Below, one piece after another: positions 17,359 to 26,819 of a DNA stretch of 64,000 bases (its first letter is position 1; each line of letters opens with the position of its first letter). Position numbers and translations under genes: made by a program. The notes under the pieces were generated by a model. The model searched no databases. It was given only the letters and a program-made list of their open reading frames with translations, and was not told the DNA's origin. Source of the stretch: Bacteroidaceae bacterium (GTDB lineage: Bacteria; Bacteroidota; Bacteroidia; Bacteroidales; Bacteroidaceae); NCBI GenBank assembly GCA_024401275.1, contig JAKSLJ010000013.1, forward strand, positions 1 to 64,000, written 5' to 3'.

Positions 17359-18420
17359 ATGGAAATAGCAAAACTTGGCGAGTTCGGCCTTATCAATCAT
17401 CTTACTGACGGACACGAACTTCGCAACAAATCATCTATATACGGCGTTGGCGACGATTGCGCTGTACTCGACCACGGCACTCGCCGCACTCTCGTTTCTA
17501 CAGACATGCTGATGGAGGGCGTTCATTTCGACCTCACCTACATCGGACTTGAACATCTTGGCTACAAATCTGCCATGGTAAACATTTCCGACATTTTTGC
17601 CATGAACGGAAAACCAGAACAGATGGTTGTCAGCATAGCATTATCCAAGCGATTCACGGTTGAAGACATGGAAGATTTCTATCGTGGGCTTCGTCGTGCT
17701 TGCGACAAATGGAATGTTGACATCGTTGGCGGCGACACTACTTCTTCGCTCACTGGTTTAGCCATCTCTATCACTTGCATCGGCTCTGCTGAGGAAAGCG
17801 AGATTGTCTATCGCAACGGAGCCAAGGAAACCGACCTCATCTGCGTTTCTGGCGATCTTGGTGCGGCTTACATGGGATTGCAGATTCTTGAGCGCGAGAA
17901 AGCTGTCTATTACCAGCAGGTTCGCGAGGCACAGGAGAAGGCAAAAAACACTAAAGAAAAGATTACGGTAAACTTCCAACCGGATTTCTCTGGCAAGGAA
18001 TACCTTCTTGAACGACAGCTCAAACCAGAAGCTCGCGGTGACATTCTCGAGAAGCTTGCTTCTTTCGGCATCCGTCCTACAGCGATGATTGACATCTCCG
18101 ACGGCCTTTCTTCCGAGATTCTCCACATCTGCAAGCAGAGCAACTGCGGCTGTCGCATCTACGAAAAGAACCTGCCTATCGACTATCAGACGGCAGTCAC
18201 AGCTGAAGAGTTCTCAATGAATGTAACAACTTGTGCGCTCAATGGCGGCGAGGATTATGAACTTCTCTTCACCGTACCAATAGGCGATCTGCATAAGATA
18301 GAGCAGATAGACAATGTAAAGATGATTGGCTACATAACAAAGCCTGAACTTGGCACACAGCTCATCTCTCGCGACGATCAGGAGTTTGAGCTCAAGGCGC
18401 AAGGCTGGCAGCATGTGTAG
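17359..18420 (+). CDS. thiL: Thiamine-monophosphate kinase
   Basis: ATP-dependent kinase making thiamine diphosphate, the last step of the pathway. Seen: GVGDDCAVLD and STDMLMEGVHFD (Mg-ATP binding acidic residues), NISDIFAMNGKPEQM, IVGGDTTSS, and DISDGLSSEILHIC near the end, as in the AIR-synthase-like fold of ThiL. 353 aa, about normal. An insert of about 45 charged residues (QVREAQEKAKNTKEK and following) lies between the two domains. It follows lpxK by 52 bases. Function in thiamine supply has no metabolic connection to lipid A; the grouping is only positional. Confidence 0.95.
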   Translation: MEIAKLGEFGLINHLTDGHELRNKSSIYGVGDDCAVLDHGTRRTLVSTDMLMEGVHFDLTYIGLEHLGYKSAMVNISDIFAMNGKPEQMVVSIALSKRFTVEDMEDFYRGLRRACDKWNVDIVGGDTTSSLTGLAISITCIGSAEESEIVYRNGAKETDLICVSGDLGAAYMGLQILEREKAVYYQQVREAQEKAKNTKEKITVNFQPDFSGKEYLLERQLKPEARGDILEKLASFGIRPTAMIDISDGLSSEILHICKQSNCGCRIYEKNLPIDYQTAVTAEEFSMNVTTCALNGGEDYELLFTVPIGDLHKIEQIDNVKMIGYITKPELGTQLISRDDQEFELKAQGWQHV

Positions 18421-18462
18421 AAAGAATTGATAATTGAAAATGGATAATTGATAATTAAAGAT

Positions 18463-18518
18463 CATCAAATCACCAAATCATCAAATCATCAAATCAACAA
18501 ATCATCAAATCAACAAAT
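18463..18518 (+). repeat. Octamer repeat, seven CAWCAAAT units ending in the maf start codon
   Basis: Seven contiguous 8-bp units: CATCAAAT, CACCAAAT, CATCAAAT twice, CAACAAAT, CATCAAAT, CAACAAAT. The last two bases of the final unit are the A and T of the maf ATG at 18517. Confidence 0.9.
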
Positions 18519-19095
18519 GAAGCGTCTCATTTTAGCATCCAACAGCCCTCGCCGCAAGGAACTCCTTGCCGGGCTTGACATACCGTTTGAAGTGCGTGTT
18601 ATATCCGGTATAGACGAAACGCACCCGGAGGGAATCGACTGCTATTCTCTCCCAGAAGTTCTTGCACAGAACAAGGCAAAAGCCTACAAAGACGCTATTG
18701 CCGACGACGAAGTGCTGCTCACAGCCGACACAGTTGTCATCGTTGACAACGAGGTTCTCGAGAAGCCAAGTTCTCTTGATGAGGCAAAACAAATGCTGCG
18801 CCGACTCAGTGGTCGTTCGCACGATGTTGTTACTGGTGTATGTATCGGAATAAAGGAAGATCTCAACCACACTCATTTCTCCGTTCTCACCGAAGTCCGC
18901 TTCAAGGAACTCTCCGACGAGGAGATAAATTACTATGTCGAAACATACAAGCCACTTGACAAAGCAGGAGCCTACGGAATACAAGAATGGATAGGTTATG
19001 TAGGCGTCACTGGCATGGACGGAAGTTTCTACAATGTAATGGGTTTACCGGTACAAAGAATATATCCAGAATTGACAAAAATCATCAATTCGTAA
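18517..19095 (+). CDS. maf: Maf-family nucleoside triphosphate pyrophosphatase
   Basis: House-cleaning enzyme hydrolysing dTTP, UTP and modified pyrimidine triphosphates to monophosphates; linked to cell division arrest. Seen: LILASNSPRRKELLAGL at the N-terminus, LTADTVVIVDNEVLEKP, RRLSGRSHDVVTGVCI, and YKPLDKAGAYGIQEWIGYV near the end, all Maf signatures. 192 aa. The frame is open upstream through the octamer repeat to 18448, but the conserved N-terminus starts at 18517. A repeat tract directly before the start is unusual (see findings). Confidence 0.95.
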   Translation: MKRLILASNSPRRKELLAGLDIPFEVRVISGIDETHPEGIDCYSLPEVLAQNKAKAYKDAIADDEVLLTADTVVIVDNEVLEKPSSLDEAKQMLRRLSGRSHDVVTGVCIGIKEDLNHTHFSVLTEVRFKELSDEEINYYVETYKPLDKAGAYGIQEWIGYVGVTGMDGSFYNVMGLPVQRIYPELTKIINS

Positions 19096-19145
19096 AAATA
19101 TAGCAAAATATCCAAGAAAATACTTGCAGGTTTCGGAAAAAGTCG

Positions 19146-19154
19146 TAACTTTGC
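19146..19154 (+). promoter_or_regulatory. TAnnTTTGC -7 box of an intergenic RNA
   Basis: TAACTTTGC in an intergenic stretch with no downstream plus-strand gene; it heads the candidate RNA at 19158-19256. Confidence 0.6.
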
Positions 19155-19157
19155 ATC

Positions 19158-19256
19158 GTGTTTTTCATGGTATTAGATTATTAAGGTTAGAAGATTGGTT
19201 GTCGCGAGACAATCAATTTTTTTATCCCCATACTTTCTCATAGGAAGTATGGGGAT
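19158..19256 (+). ncRNA. Candidate small structured RNA with two hairpins
   Basis: Begins just after the -7 box, runs through about 35 unpaired bases (containing TTTTTCATGGTATTAG), then a stem of 10 bp (ATTGGTTGTC 19194-19203 with GACAATCAAT 19208-19217, one G-U) closed by the GNRA loop GCGA and followed by seven T (19217-19223), a typical terminator. A second perfect 12-bp stem (ATCCCCATACTT 19224-19235 with 19245-19256) follows directly. No ORF of note on the plus strand. From memory this leader sequence recurs between genes in other Bacteroidales, but I cannot check it here. Confidence 0.55.
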
Positions 19257-19267
19257 ATTCGTTTGCC

Positions 19268-20395
19268 TTAAATCTTGTTTTCGTAATACAAATCCTTAAT
19301 GTTTGAAGTTGGCACAAAAGCATTCAGACGCACCGTTATCTTACCCTTACGCTTTTCAAGCAAGTCCGTATCAAATCTCAACCTCATGACATGGCAGCAA
19401 CCCAAGTCTTCATTACGGAGCAAGAGAAGGCAATCCAGGAACGACTTCTCCTGTCCTATGACGCAAAAATAAGGCTTGCATCCCTGCTCCTTGTAGTATT
19501 CTACCCACTTTGTCAAAGGAACCGAGAAAGTTGCCTCACGATAGTTATATTGTTTGAGCGTTATCTCCAAGGAGAAATTATTCGGAATATCATTGGCAGA
19601 AAGCAGGTTGGCAAGGGATTCTCTTGGCGCTATCGGCGTACAAAGAGGCGAGAAACTGCCATCAGCATTCTTCAGGAAGTAGCGGTTTGCCAACAGTTCG
19701 TCAGACAAATAGCTGCCACCGGAAAGCACGAAAACCTCCTCATGCTCCTTCAACGCATCTTTTTGGAAAGAGTATCTGCCCTTCACCACCGAATCCGCCA
19801 TAAGCAGAATGTCCATCTGCAGGCGATTGTCGTTCTCAAGCATATTCCTTCCCGTCAGCAGTTCGTGGTTAGCGGGAAAACCTATCTCGCACACCGTTTT
19901 GCCCTCTCTCATCCACTTCACATCGTGTAGTTTCTCCTTCACGAGGGAAGCATCAACCGACAGCGAACTGTCCTTGGCAAAGCTTTTCAGCAAAGAAAGA
20001 TTTCCCGAGCGAAACGCTATTTTCTCCTCCATCATTTCTTCCTCAACAGTTTTCTCCCTGTTGAAAGGAAGATCCGTCGAAAGAAGGAATCGCTCAATGA
20101 AATTGCTCCTTGTCTCCCCCACTCTTTCTCTTTGTTTTATTGAAAATACGGAATAGCCGATGTGCTTCACCACATTGCCCTTCTTTATCACCGTCAGCGG
20201 AACGCCGTTGTAGCTATCACAACGCAAAGAAACCCCTACTGGCAGTTTCTTCAGTTTATCCGTCATCTGCATCATCTTAGCCATCTGCTCCAACTGGTTT
20301 GAAGCATAGACTAATGACTGAGCGTTAACCGATACAAAAGAAGCTGCCAGAAGGAGTATCAATATTGCAAATTGTCTATAAGCAAATCTCATCAT
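19268..20395 (-). CDS. Secreted protein of unknown function
   Basis: 375 aa from the Met at 20395. The frame stays open to 20455, inside the sufD 3' end, but the signal peptide (MMRFAYRQFAILILLLAASF to VNAQ) fixes the start at 20395 or 20392. The mature protein has no domain I recognise: charged, with mixed helices and strands, and repeated di- and tripeptides such as EEEMMEEK. It starts 35 bases after the sufD stop, so it is probably translated from the sufCD transcript, yet a secreted protein has no obvious job in Fe-S assembly. Likely conserved in Bacteroidales as an unknown; exact role open. Confidence 0.7.
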   Translation of the reverse strand: MMRFAYRQFAILILLLAASFVSVNAQSLVYASNQLEQMAKMMQMTDKLKKLPVGVSLRCDSYNGVPLTVIKKGNVVKHIGYSVFSIKQRERVGETRSNFIERFLLSTDLPFNREKTVEEEMMEEKIAFRSGNLSLLKSFAKDSSLSVDASLVKEKLHDVKWMREGKTVCEIGFPANHELLTGRNMLENDNRLQMDILLMADSVVKGRYSFQKDALKEHEEVFVLSGGSYLSDELLANRYFLKNADGSFSPLCTPIAPRESLANLLSANDIPNNFSLEITLKQYNYREATFSVPLTKWVEYYKEQGCKPYFCVIGQEKSFLDCLLLLRNEDLGCCHVMRLRFDTDLLEKRKGKITVRLNAFVPTSNIKDLYYENKI

Positions 20396-20429
20396 TCCGC
20401 CTTTAGAGCATTTGTTACTCGCGGGAAAA

Positions 20430-21756
20430 TCACTTGCAGAGCTTACAGCCCTCACACTTGCTCAGTTCGCCGCGGAATCTCTTTTCCACAAGATAGTGCA
20501 AGCGGTCGCGCAGCGGTTGAAGCGCTATCTGGTCGATAACTTCGTAAACAAAGGCTTGCTGCAGAAGCGTCTTCGCCTCCTTTTCCGTTATGCCTCGCTG
20601 ACGCATGTAGAAAAGCGCCTGATCGTTCAGCTGACCGACAGTGGAACCGTGCGAGCACTTCACGTCGTCGGCATAAATCTCAAGCATCGGCTGCGTCCAC
20701 ATTCGGGCGTTCTTCGTGCAGCAAAGATTTCGGTTAGTCTCTTCCGAAGAAGTCTTCTGGGCATCCTTGCGCACCAATATTCTGCCGGCAAAAGCACCCG
20801 TAGCTTCGTCGTCAAGGACATATTTATAGAGCTGGTGCGAAGTGCAGCTGCCCACAGCGTGGTCAATGACAGTGTTATTGTCAACATGCTGCTTCTTGTC
20901 GGCTATCACACAGCCGTTCAGGAAGCACTCGCTACCTTCGCCCGAAAGCGTCAGGTCAAGCTGGTTGCGCGTGTTGCCGTTATGGAGCGTTATCACATTA
21001 TGATAAACAACACTCTCCTTCTCCTGCTTGATGTAAACATTCGAGATGCGGTTGTTCTTATAGTGAGTTTCCTCAAGGCAGTACATCTCCAGCTGAGCAT
21101 GCTCGCCAACATTCGCCTCTACAACCTGGGTTGTCAGGAAGTCACGGTCGTCAGCAGAATGGTCGCAGAACAGGAGTTTCACTTCCGCACCCTCTTCCAG
21201 AACCACGAGCACACGACGGTTAACCATCAGCGGAACATCAGAGCGAAGTATGTTTATTACCTGCACTGTCTTGTCCACCTTCACATTCTTTGGCACATAA
21301 ACCATCAAACCGTCCTGGCAAAGCATGGTGTTCAGAGCCGTCAGCGAATCCTTCTCGGCTATCTGTCCGTAATGCTTTTCCACAATCTCCGGCTTTTCTT
21401 CGGCAAAAGCCTTCAGCGAACCGATGTAAACACCTTCCGGAAGAGCAGCCTTTGGCAAAACCTTGTCGTAGAACTGGTCGTTGACTATGAAATAGAGCAG
21501 CGTAGAGAGGTTTGGCACATCACATTTGAATGCGTCGTAAGGATTTACGGGTATCTCCAGGCGGTTAAGGTTCAGACCGTAGTTTGGGGCAAGCATCTTC
21601 TGAATATCCGTATATTTGTAGCGCTCCACCTTTCGGGTTGGCAGCTCAGCGTCACGGAAAGCCTCGAATGCTGCCTCACGCTTGGCATTCATCGCCTCTG
21701 CGCTATGCCTGTTTATAATCTCTCGACACTCGCAGAATATATCTATGTATTGTTTC

Positions 21757-21764
<8 letters not shown>
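20430..21764 (-). CDS. sufD: Fe-S cluster assembly protein SufD
   Basis: Scaffold partner in the SufBCD complex that builds Fe-S clusters in the cytoplasm. Seen: the N-terminal helical domain (EAFRDAELPTRKVERYKYTDI), the right-handed beta-helix core with VYVPKNVKVDKTVQVINI, and the C-terminal pattern ADDVKCSHGSTVGQLNDQALFYMRQRGI in which the Cys-Ser-His-Gly stretch is shared by SufB and SufD. 444 aa, normal. The very end carries extra Cys (KCEGCKLCK). Its start overlaps the sufC stop by 8 bases, so the two are coupled. Confidence 0.96.
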
Positions 21765-22500
<736 letters not shown>

Positions 22501-22522
22501 ATTCTTTTCGTCTAATTTGCGT

Positions 22523-22531
22523 GCAAAGTTA
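22523..22531 (-). promoter_or_regulatory. TAnnTTTGC -7 box for sufCD
   Basis: Minus-strand TAACTTTGC, 22 bases before the sufC ATG. Confidence 0.68.
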
Positions 22532-22681
22532 CAATTTTGGGCACAAAAAACAAAATAATAAATATTATTTTCTTACTTTCCACCATGTATGTCAGCAAAA
22601 CAACACCTCCCAACATGCTTTTTGGGGGAAATACAAAGAACAAGGCACATGGCTTTTGTAATCTTATATATCATATCATGC

Positions 22682-22720
22682 AAAAAGAGAATGTACCAAA
22701 GTCATGATACATTCTCTTTT
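22682..22720 (-). terminator. Rho-independent terminator of the lysozyme-like gene
   Basis: A 13-bp stem (AAAAGAGAATGTA 22683-22695 with 22708-22720) followed by T-runs on both strands, 20 bases after the stop of the minus-strand gene at 22740; could act in both directions. Confidence 0.75.
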
Positions 22721-22739
22721 CATATAAATCCAAGGACTT

Positions 22740-23240
22740 TTATGCATTCCTCATCTTGCTCATCACGCGGCGATAATAACCATTAGTCGAAGCCACGCGA
22801 TAGTTACAACCGCCATTCCAAATGCGAATACCTTTTTCAATATTCTTAGAAGGGTTATAGCGTGACTGAATAAGGAGGAACATTTCCTTTGACTTCTGTA
22901 CGCTATAACGGTCAGCAAGAGTATAACGCTTGTTAATATTACGAGACTGGAGAATACTATTGCAATCCTTAACAAGGATTGGTCCAATCTGCATTGCGCC
23001 AACATACTGACCATTGACGGCTCTGCTGTTACCACCACTTTCCACCTGGATAATGGCGTTCATTACTGCGCTCCAATAAGCGGCATCATTAGTTTGTTTG
23101 TTTTCAGCTTTTTTTTCTGCTACCTGCTTACATACAAGTGAATCATTATCATTCTGTCCCTGGCGAGTATTCTTCGCAGACTGTGAAAGTGAAACACAAA
23201 GTACGGCAAACACCATAGCAATCTTAATACATTTTGACAT
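22740..23240 (-). CDS. Secreted lysozyme-like / lytic-transglycosylase-type protein
   Basis: 166 aa from the Met at 23240 (an open frame reaches back to 23300). N-terminal hydrophobic signal (CIKIAMVFAVLCVSLSQS). The mature part has AIIQVESGGNSRAVNGQYVG then AMQIGPILVKDCN, the Glu-Ser-Gly-Gly plus A-x-Q-I-x-P layout of SLT and goose-lysozyme folds, and a later ADRYSVQKSKEMFLL and IRIWNGGCNYR. Such small proteins cut glycan strands of peptidoglycan and can be phage- or conjugation-related or housekeeping. Its transcript has a leader of roughly 235 bases (23241-23475), which is long for this genome. Confidence 0.8.
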   Translation of the reverse strand: MSKCIKIAMVFAVLCVSLSQSAKNTRQGQNDNDSLVCKQVAEKKAENKQTNDAAYWSAVMNAIIQVESGGNSRAVNGQYVGAMQIGPILVKDCNSILQSRNINKRYTLADRYSVQKSKEMFLLIQSRYNPSKNIEKGIRIWNGGCNYRVASTNGYYRRVMSKMRNA

Positions 23241-23475
23241 AAAACTAAATTTCTGACATCTAGGATTTTTCAATGCTTGTTTCGATCTTACTCTTTCCAA
23301 GCATCTTCAGTGATTATGGACCCAATCACAGGGTACTTCACTCCTTATAGCATTCACTGCCACCAAAGCAGCACAACGCAAAAATGTCACATTAAACATC
23401 TACAACTTTTCCATTCTCAACCAAGCCGGAAAAGGGCTTTTACGGATGGCCAAAAACATCCAAGTTGCTCATTTC
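23241..23475 (-). promoter_or_regulatory. Long 5' leader with a 10-codon uORF
   Basis: Between the -7 box (23480-23488) and the lysozyme-like start lie about 235 bases without a gene. The uORF runs from ATG at 23472 to TAA at 23440 and encodes MSNLDVFGHP, starting within a few bases of the expected transcript start. A short stem AAGCC/GGCTT follows it. Nothing else recognisable. Confidence 0.4.
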
Positions 23476-23479
23476 GAGT

Positions 23480-23488
23480 GCAAAGGTA
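23480..23488 (-). promoter_or_regulatory. TAnnTTTGC -7 box for the lysozyme-like gene
   Basis: Minus-strand TACCTTTGC about 240 bases before the start codon. Confidence 0.6.
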
Positions 23489-23518
23489 CGACTATTTTTT
23501 CAAATAGAAAACAAAAAA

Positions 23519-23551
23519 CGGGACTGTTTGCGCAAACAGCCCCGATTTTTT
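23519..23551 (-). terminator. Bidirectional rho-independent terminator
   Basis: Strong stem CGGGACTGTTTG with CAAACAGCCCCG (one mismatch) followed by T6 on the plus strand and T6 on the minus strand. It ends the minus-strand HAD gene. Confidence 0.8.
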
Positions 23552-23617
23552 GATATTAATTCTTTTTAACATTTACGAGAAATCGCAGAAACTTCAGTTA
23601 AATAAACAGGAATTAAC

Positions 23618-24046
23618 CTATCCGATTTGCCACCAATGTTTCTTTTTCGGAGCCGCATAGTCATCAATACCACGTTCTGCCTCCGACAAAATTTGCTCAT
23701 AAGTTTTATGGTCATGTATGATCTGATAGATTTCTCCCCATGTAGGAAGTCCTCCCACATTTCTGTCATCTATCCACATATCAACCTTGAGTTTACGAGA
23801 GAAATCATTAGTTTCATGACTCTCTTCCGGATAATCCTTGTTAACAGCGTAGAACTCAAGGCCACGCTCTTTACACCAATCAACAGCTTCCTGTAGGAGT
23901 TCATGCTCGCGTACGCTCCAGAGTATCAAGTTATGACCTTCTTCTTTCAGTTTTTTCAGAGTAGCAATAGCGAATGGACGTTCACGACCAATCTTTGGAT
24001 ACTCATGAGTAACTATTGTACCATCGAAATCTACTGCAATATTCAT
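23618..24046 (-). CDS. Small HAD-like hydrolase (BT0820-like)
   Basis: 142 aa. HAD motif I MNIAVDFDGTIV with both Asp at the N-terminus, motif II Ser in LILWSVREHE, and a late WIDDRN that serves as motif IV. The short capless form resembles the Bacteroides BT0820 group, small phosphatases or pyrophosphatases of unknown substrate. It is the last gene after rfbA and wzc on the same strand; a terminator-like stem (24061-24090) stands before it, so expression may be reduced or separate. A role in polysaccharide export is guesswork. Confidence 0.82.
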   Translation of the reverse strand: MNIAVDFDGTIVTHEYPKIGRERPFAIATLKKLKEEGHNLILWSVREHELLQEAVDWCKERGLEFYAVNKDYPEESHETNDFSRKLKVDMWIDDRNVGGLPTWGEIYQIIHDHKTYEQILSEAERGIDDYAAPKKKHWWQIG

Positions 24047-24060
24047 TGTGTAAAGAGTTT

Positions 24061-24090
24061 AAAAAGGGAGGGCAGAAAATGACCTCCCTT
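24061..24090 (-). terminator. Terminator-like hairpin between wzc and the HAD gene
   Basis: AAGGGAGG and CCTCCCTT pair around an 11-base loop, with five T on the minus strand after the stem. Confidence 0.65.
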
Positions 24091-24138
24091 ATATTCAATA
24101 TTATATTATTAAATATTCAAGTAAGTGAACTAAACCAC

Positions 24139-24225
24139 ACACCTTCCAAGAAACTTAGTGGCTGAGAACACCTTCCAAGAAGTTTAGTGGTCTAGAATAC
24201 CATTCCACGAACTTTAACGGAATTA
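24139..24225 (-). repeat. 29-bp tandem repeat, three copies, across the wzc 3' end
   Basis: Units 24139-24167, 24168-24196 and 24197-24225. The two outer (downstream) units are nearly identical (ACACCTTCCAAGAA start on the plus strand); the third, inside the gene, is diverged. 29 is not a multiple of three. Confidence 0.85.
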
Positions 24226-26753
24226 TCCTTCTTGTTTCCGTAGCGGCTATTCTTATAGTTTCCATAAGAACCGTAGTTACCGTAACCGCCATAGCGTCCA
24301 TAACTACCATACTTACCGTACTTGCGACCGTAGTTGCCATAGCGACCATACTTACCATAGCGGCCATAACCGTATGCATAAGCATTCTTCTTCTTAGACA
24401 TGTCGATACCATTAATAATAATACCAACATTCTTGAGCTTCTTGGTTTCCACAAGTTCATTAAGTCCCTCAACACTTGCCTTAGGAGTATAGTCAGCACG
24501 CATAACATAGATAGAAACGTCAGCCAACTTACCGATATGTACAGTATCAGTTACGATACCGATAGGCGCGGTATCCATAATCACATAATCATAACGCTCC
24601 TCAAGGATTTCAAGAATCCTTCCAAGCGTTGGGCGCTCAAGAAGCTCAGCAGGGTTTGGTGGGATAGGACCTGCCATGAGAAGGTCGAGGTTCTCGTTCA
24701 CTTCTGAAGAAACAAGCTGGTCAGCGATATCTTCCCAAGTGATATTATCACGTGTAAGAAGTGTAGAAATACCAGTTTGAGTATCCTTAACGCCATCAAG
24801 CTTAAAGAGGTTAGCCAGACGAGGACGACGGATATCAAGACCAAGCATCACTACTTTTTTGTCAAGAAGAGCAAAACTTACAGCAAGGTTTGCTGCAATG
24901 AACGTCTTACCTTCACCGGAAAGCGTTGATGTAAGCATGATACGCTTCTTACCTTCTGGAAGCATAAACTGCACATTTGTACGAATACTTCTGAAGATTT
25001 CCGCCATCTGGTTATTTGTATTTCTCTTAACCACGACATCACCGCGCTCTTTTGCCTTTTCATTAGCAACGGCAACATCAGCAAGGATAGGAAGCGATGT
25101 AAGCTTAGCCACATCATTATGTCCTTCAATCTTGTATCGGAAGAATTCAATCAAGAACAGGATCAAGAAAGGAATTGCCAATCCGATAAGCAAGCCAATA
25201 AGAAGAATCATATTGCGGTTTGGCGCAACCTGAGCCACGAAACGAGCAGGCTCAATGATTCGTGCCTTATCTGCTGTAGATGCAAGCTGAATCTGATTTT
25301 CTTCACGCTTCTGAAGAAGAGTAAGGTAAAGACCAGACTGAATTTCAGACTCACGACCAATCTGCTTCAATCTCTTCTGCTGTTCAGGGCTTTCACTTAC
25401 ACCTGCCTCAGAACCGCCGAGCTGACCTTCCATTGCACTGCGCTGGATAGCAAGGCTCTTCTTACTCTGTTCAAGAGCTTCATCGATAGAACGCCAAACA
25501 TCATCCATCTGCTGAGAAATCTCTATAACTACAGGTGATTTCTCCGAAGCAGTACGAAGCAAACGCTTGCGCTCCATTGCAAGTTGGTTGTACTGGTTAA
25601 TCAGCGAAGTTGAAGCCTGGTCAGAGAGACCTACATTTGAAGGAATAACCTGATACTGATTGTTTGGGCGACGAGCAAATTCAACAAGACTCTGAATGAG
25701 ATCCTCCTGCATAGCAATATCAGCAAGTTTCTTCTCAAATTCTGTTGTCTGTGTAAATGCCTTCTGAGAACTTGCATCAACACTGATAGTCTTGTTCTCC
25801 TCAAGGAATTTCTGCAACTTGTCATCAGTTTGATTCAACTCTTGCGAGATCTTACCAAGACGCTCAGCGATGAATTCCTCTGTACGAAGAGCTTTCTCGT
25901 TCTTATCGTCGTTAGCCTGGAGGTTATAACACTTAACCAACTCTCTAAGATAATCAATGCTTCGCTGAATATTGTAGTCAGTGAAAGAGACATTTACCAC
26001 AGAAGTTTCCTTAGATGTCGGCGTAATTCCAAGTTTGCCAGCCCATCCAAGAGCAGCGGTCTGTGGCGATTGAATTGTAACAAACTCCTGAGCAAGTTCA
26101 CTGAGTTCACCTTTGCCCTTAGAGAATGTAACAGCACCGACTTTTGTAGAAACAGAAGAAGGGAAAGAAGTAATCTTCACATTCTTTCTGTAAACTGTTG
26201 GTTCATATTCAAACTCGGAAATTGGCACAAAGTAGCTAATCTGAGCATTATACTCGCCATTCTTCTTACGAGAAATGACGATGCTCATAGGCTTATTCAG
26301 TTTCTCAAGTTTCTCACTTCTGAGATCAACAGAAATCGGCTCGTCCTTATAAAGAGTTCTTGTAGCAAAACGTCCCTTTATAGAATATGTAGTATAGAGT
26401 TTGAGATTACGAATCACATCAGCAGCAAGACCAGAAGACTTCAAGATCTCCTGCTCATTCTCAAAACCACTACTTTCTGTCAATGAACCCAAGTCAGTCA
26501 CAGACAAGGCATTTCGTGCTCTTGTGCGCTGTTCGTTTTCCTTGATAAGAATCTTAGCTGCAGAAGAATAAACCGGCTGCACATATTTCAAGTATGTATA
26601 TGCAGCGCCAAAGCCTAAAGCTCCGCAGAGAAGAATCCAATACCAGTTGAGGACAAAAAGCCTCCAAATCATCATAAAGTCAAAACCACCCTCTTCCTGA
26701 GGTTCAACGTAGTATTTCTTTTCCGATTCGTTAACTTCTGTTTGAGTCGCCAT
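24192..26753 (-). CDS. Wzc-like tyrosine autokinase / polysaccharide co-polymerase
   Basis: 853-aa inner-membrane protein that controls chain length and export of capsular or exopolysaccharide. Seen: first membrane segment about residues 28-52 (WRLFVLNWYWILLCGALGFG), a large periplasmic coiled-coil domain (AERLGKISQELNQTDDKLQK), second membrane segment about 528-550, then a BY-kinase domain with Walker A TLSGEGKTFIAANLA near 612, Walker A' VVMLGLDIRRPR and Walker B YVIMDTAPIGI. The C-terminal tail (about 797-842) has about 16 Tyr, nearly all in Tyr-Gly pairs, the autophosphorylation cluster. It follows rfbA by 66 bases and very probably shares its promoter. Confidence 0.95.
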   Translation of the reverse strand: MATQTEVNESEKKYYVEPQEEGGFDFMMIWRLFVLNWYWILLCGALGFGAAYTYLKYVQPVYSSAAKILIKENEQRTRARNALSVTDLGSLTESSGFENEQEILKSSGLAADVIRNLKLYTTYSIKGRFATRTLYKDEPISVDLRSEKLEKLNKPMSIVISRKKNGEYNAQISYFVPISEFEYEPTVYRKNVKITSFPSSVSTKVGAVTFSKGKGELSELAQEFVTIQSPQTAALGWAGKLGITPTSKETSVVNVSFTDYNIQRSIDYLRELVKCYNLQANDDKNEKALRTEEFIAERLGKISQELNQTDDKLQKFLEENKTISVDASSQKAFTQTTEFEKKLADIAMQEDLIQSLVEFARRPNNQYQVIPSNVGLSDQASTSLINQYNQLAMERKRLLRTASEKSPVVIEISQQMDDVWRSIDEALEQSKKSLAIQRSAMEGQLGGSEAGVSESPEQQKRLKQIGRESEIQSGLYLTLLQKREENQIQLASTADKARIIEPARFVAQVAPNRNMILLIGLLIGLAIPFLILFLIEFFRYKIEGHNDVAKLTSLPILADVAVANEKAKERGDVVVKRNTNNQMAEIFRSIRTNVQFMLPEGKKRIMLTSTLSGEGKTFIAANLAVSFALLDKKVVMLGLDIRRPRLANLFKLDGVKDTQTGISTLLTRDNITWEDIADQLVSSEVNENLDLLMAGPIPPNPAELLERPTLGRILEILEERYDYVIMDTAPIGIVTDTVHIGKLADVSIYVMRADYTPKASVEGLNELVETKKLKNVGIIINGIDMSKKKNAYAYGYGRYGKYGRYGNYGRKYGKYGSYGRYGGYGNYGSYGNYKNSRYGNKKDNSVKVRGMVF

Positions 26754-26819
26754 AATATATTAATGTGTATCTTTTGGTTTCAGTTTACAATTCTATCTTC
26801 AAGCAGTTCTTTGCTAAAA

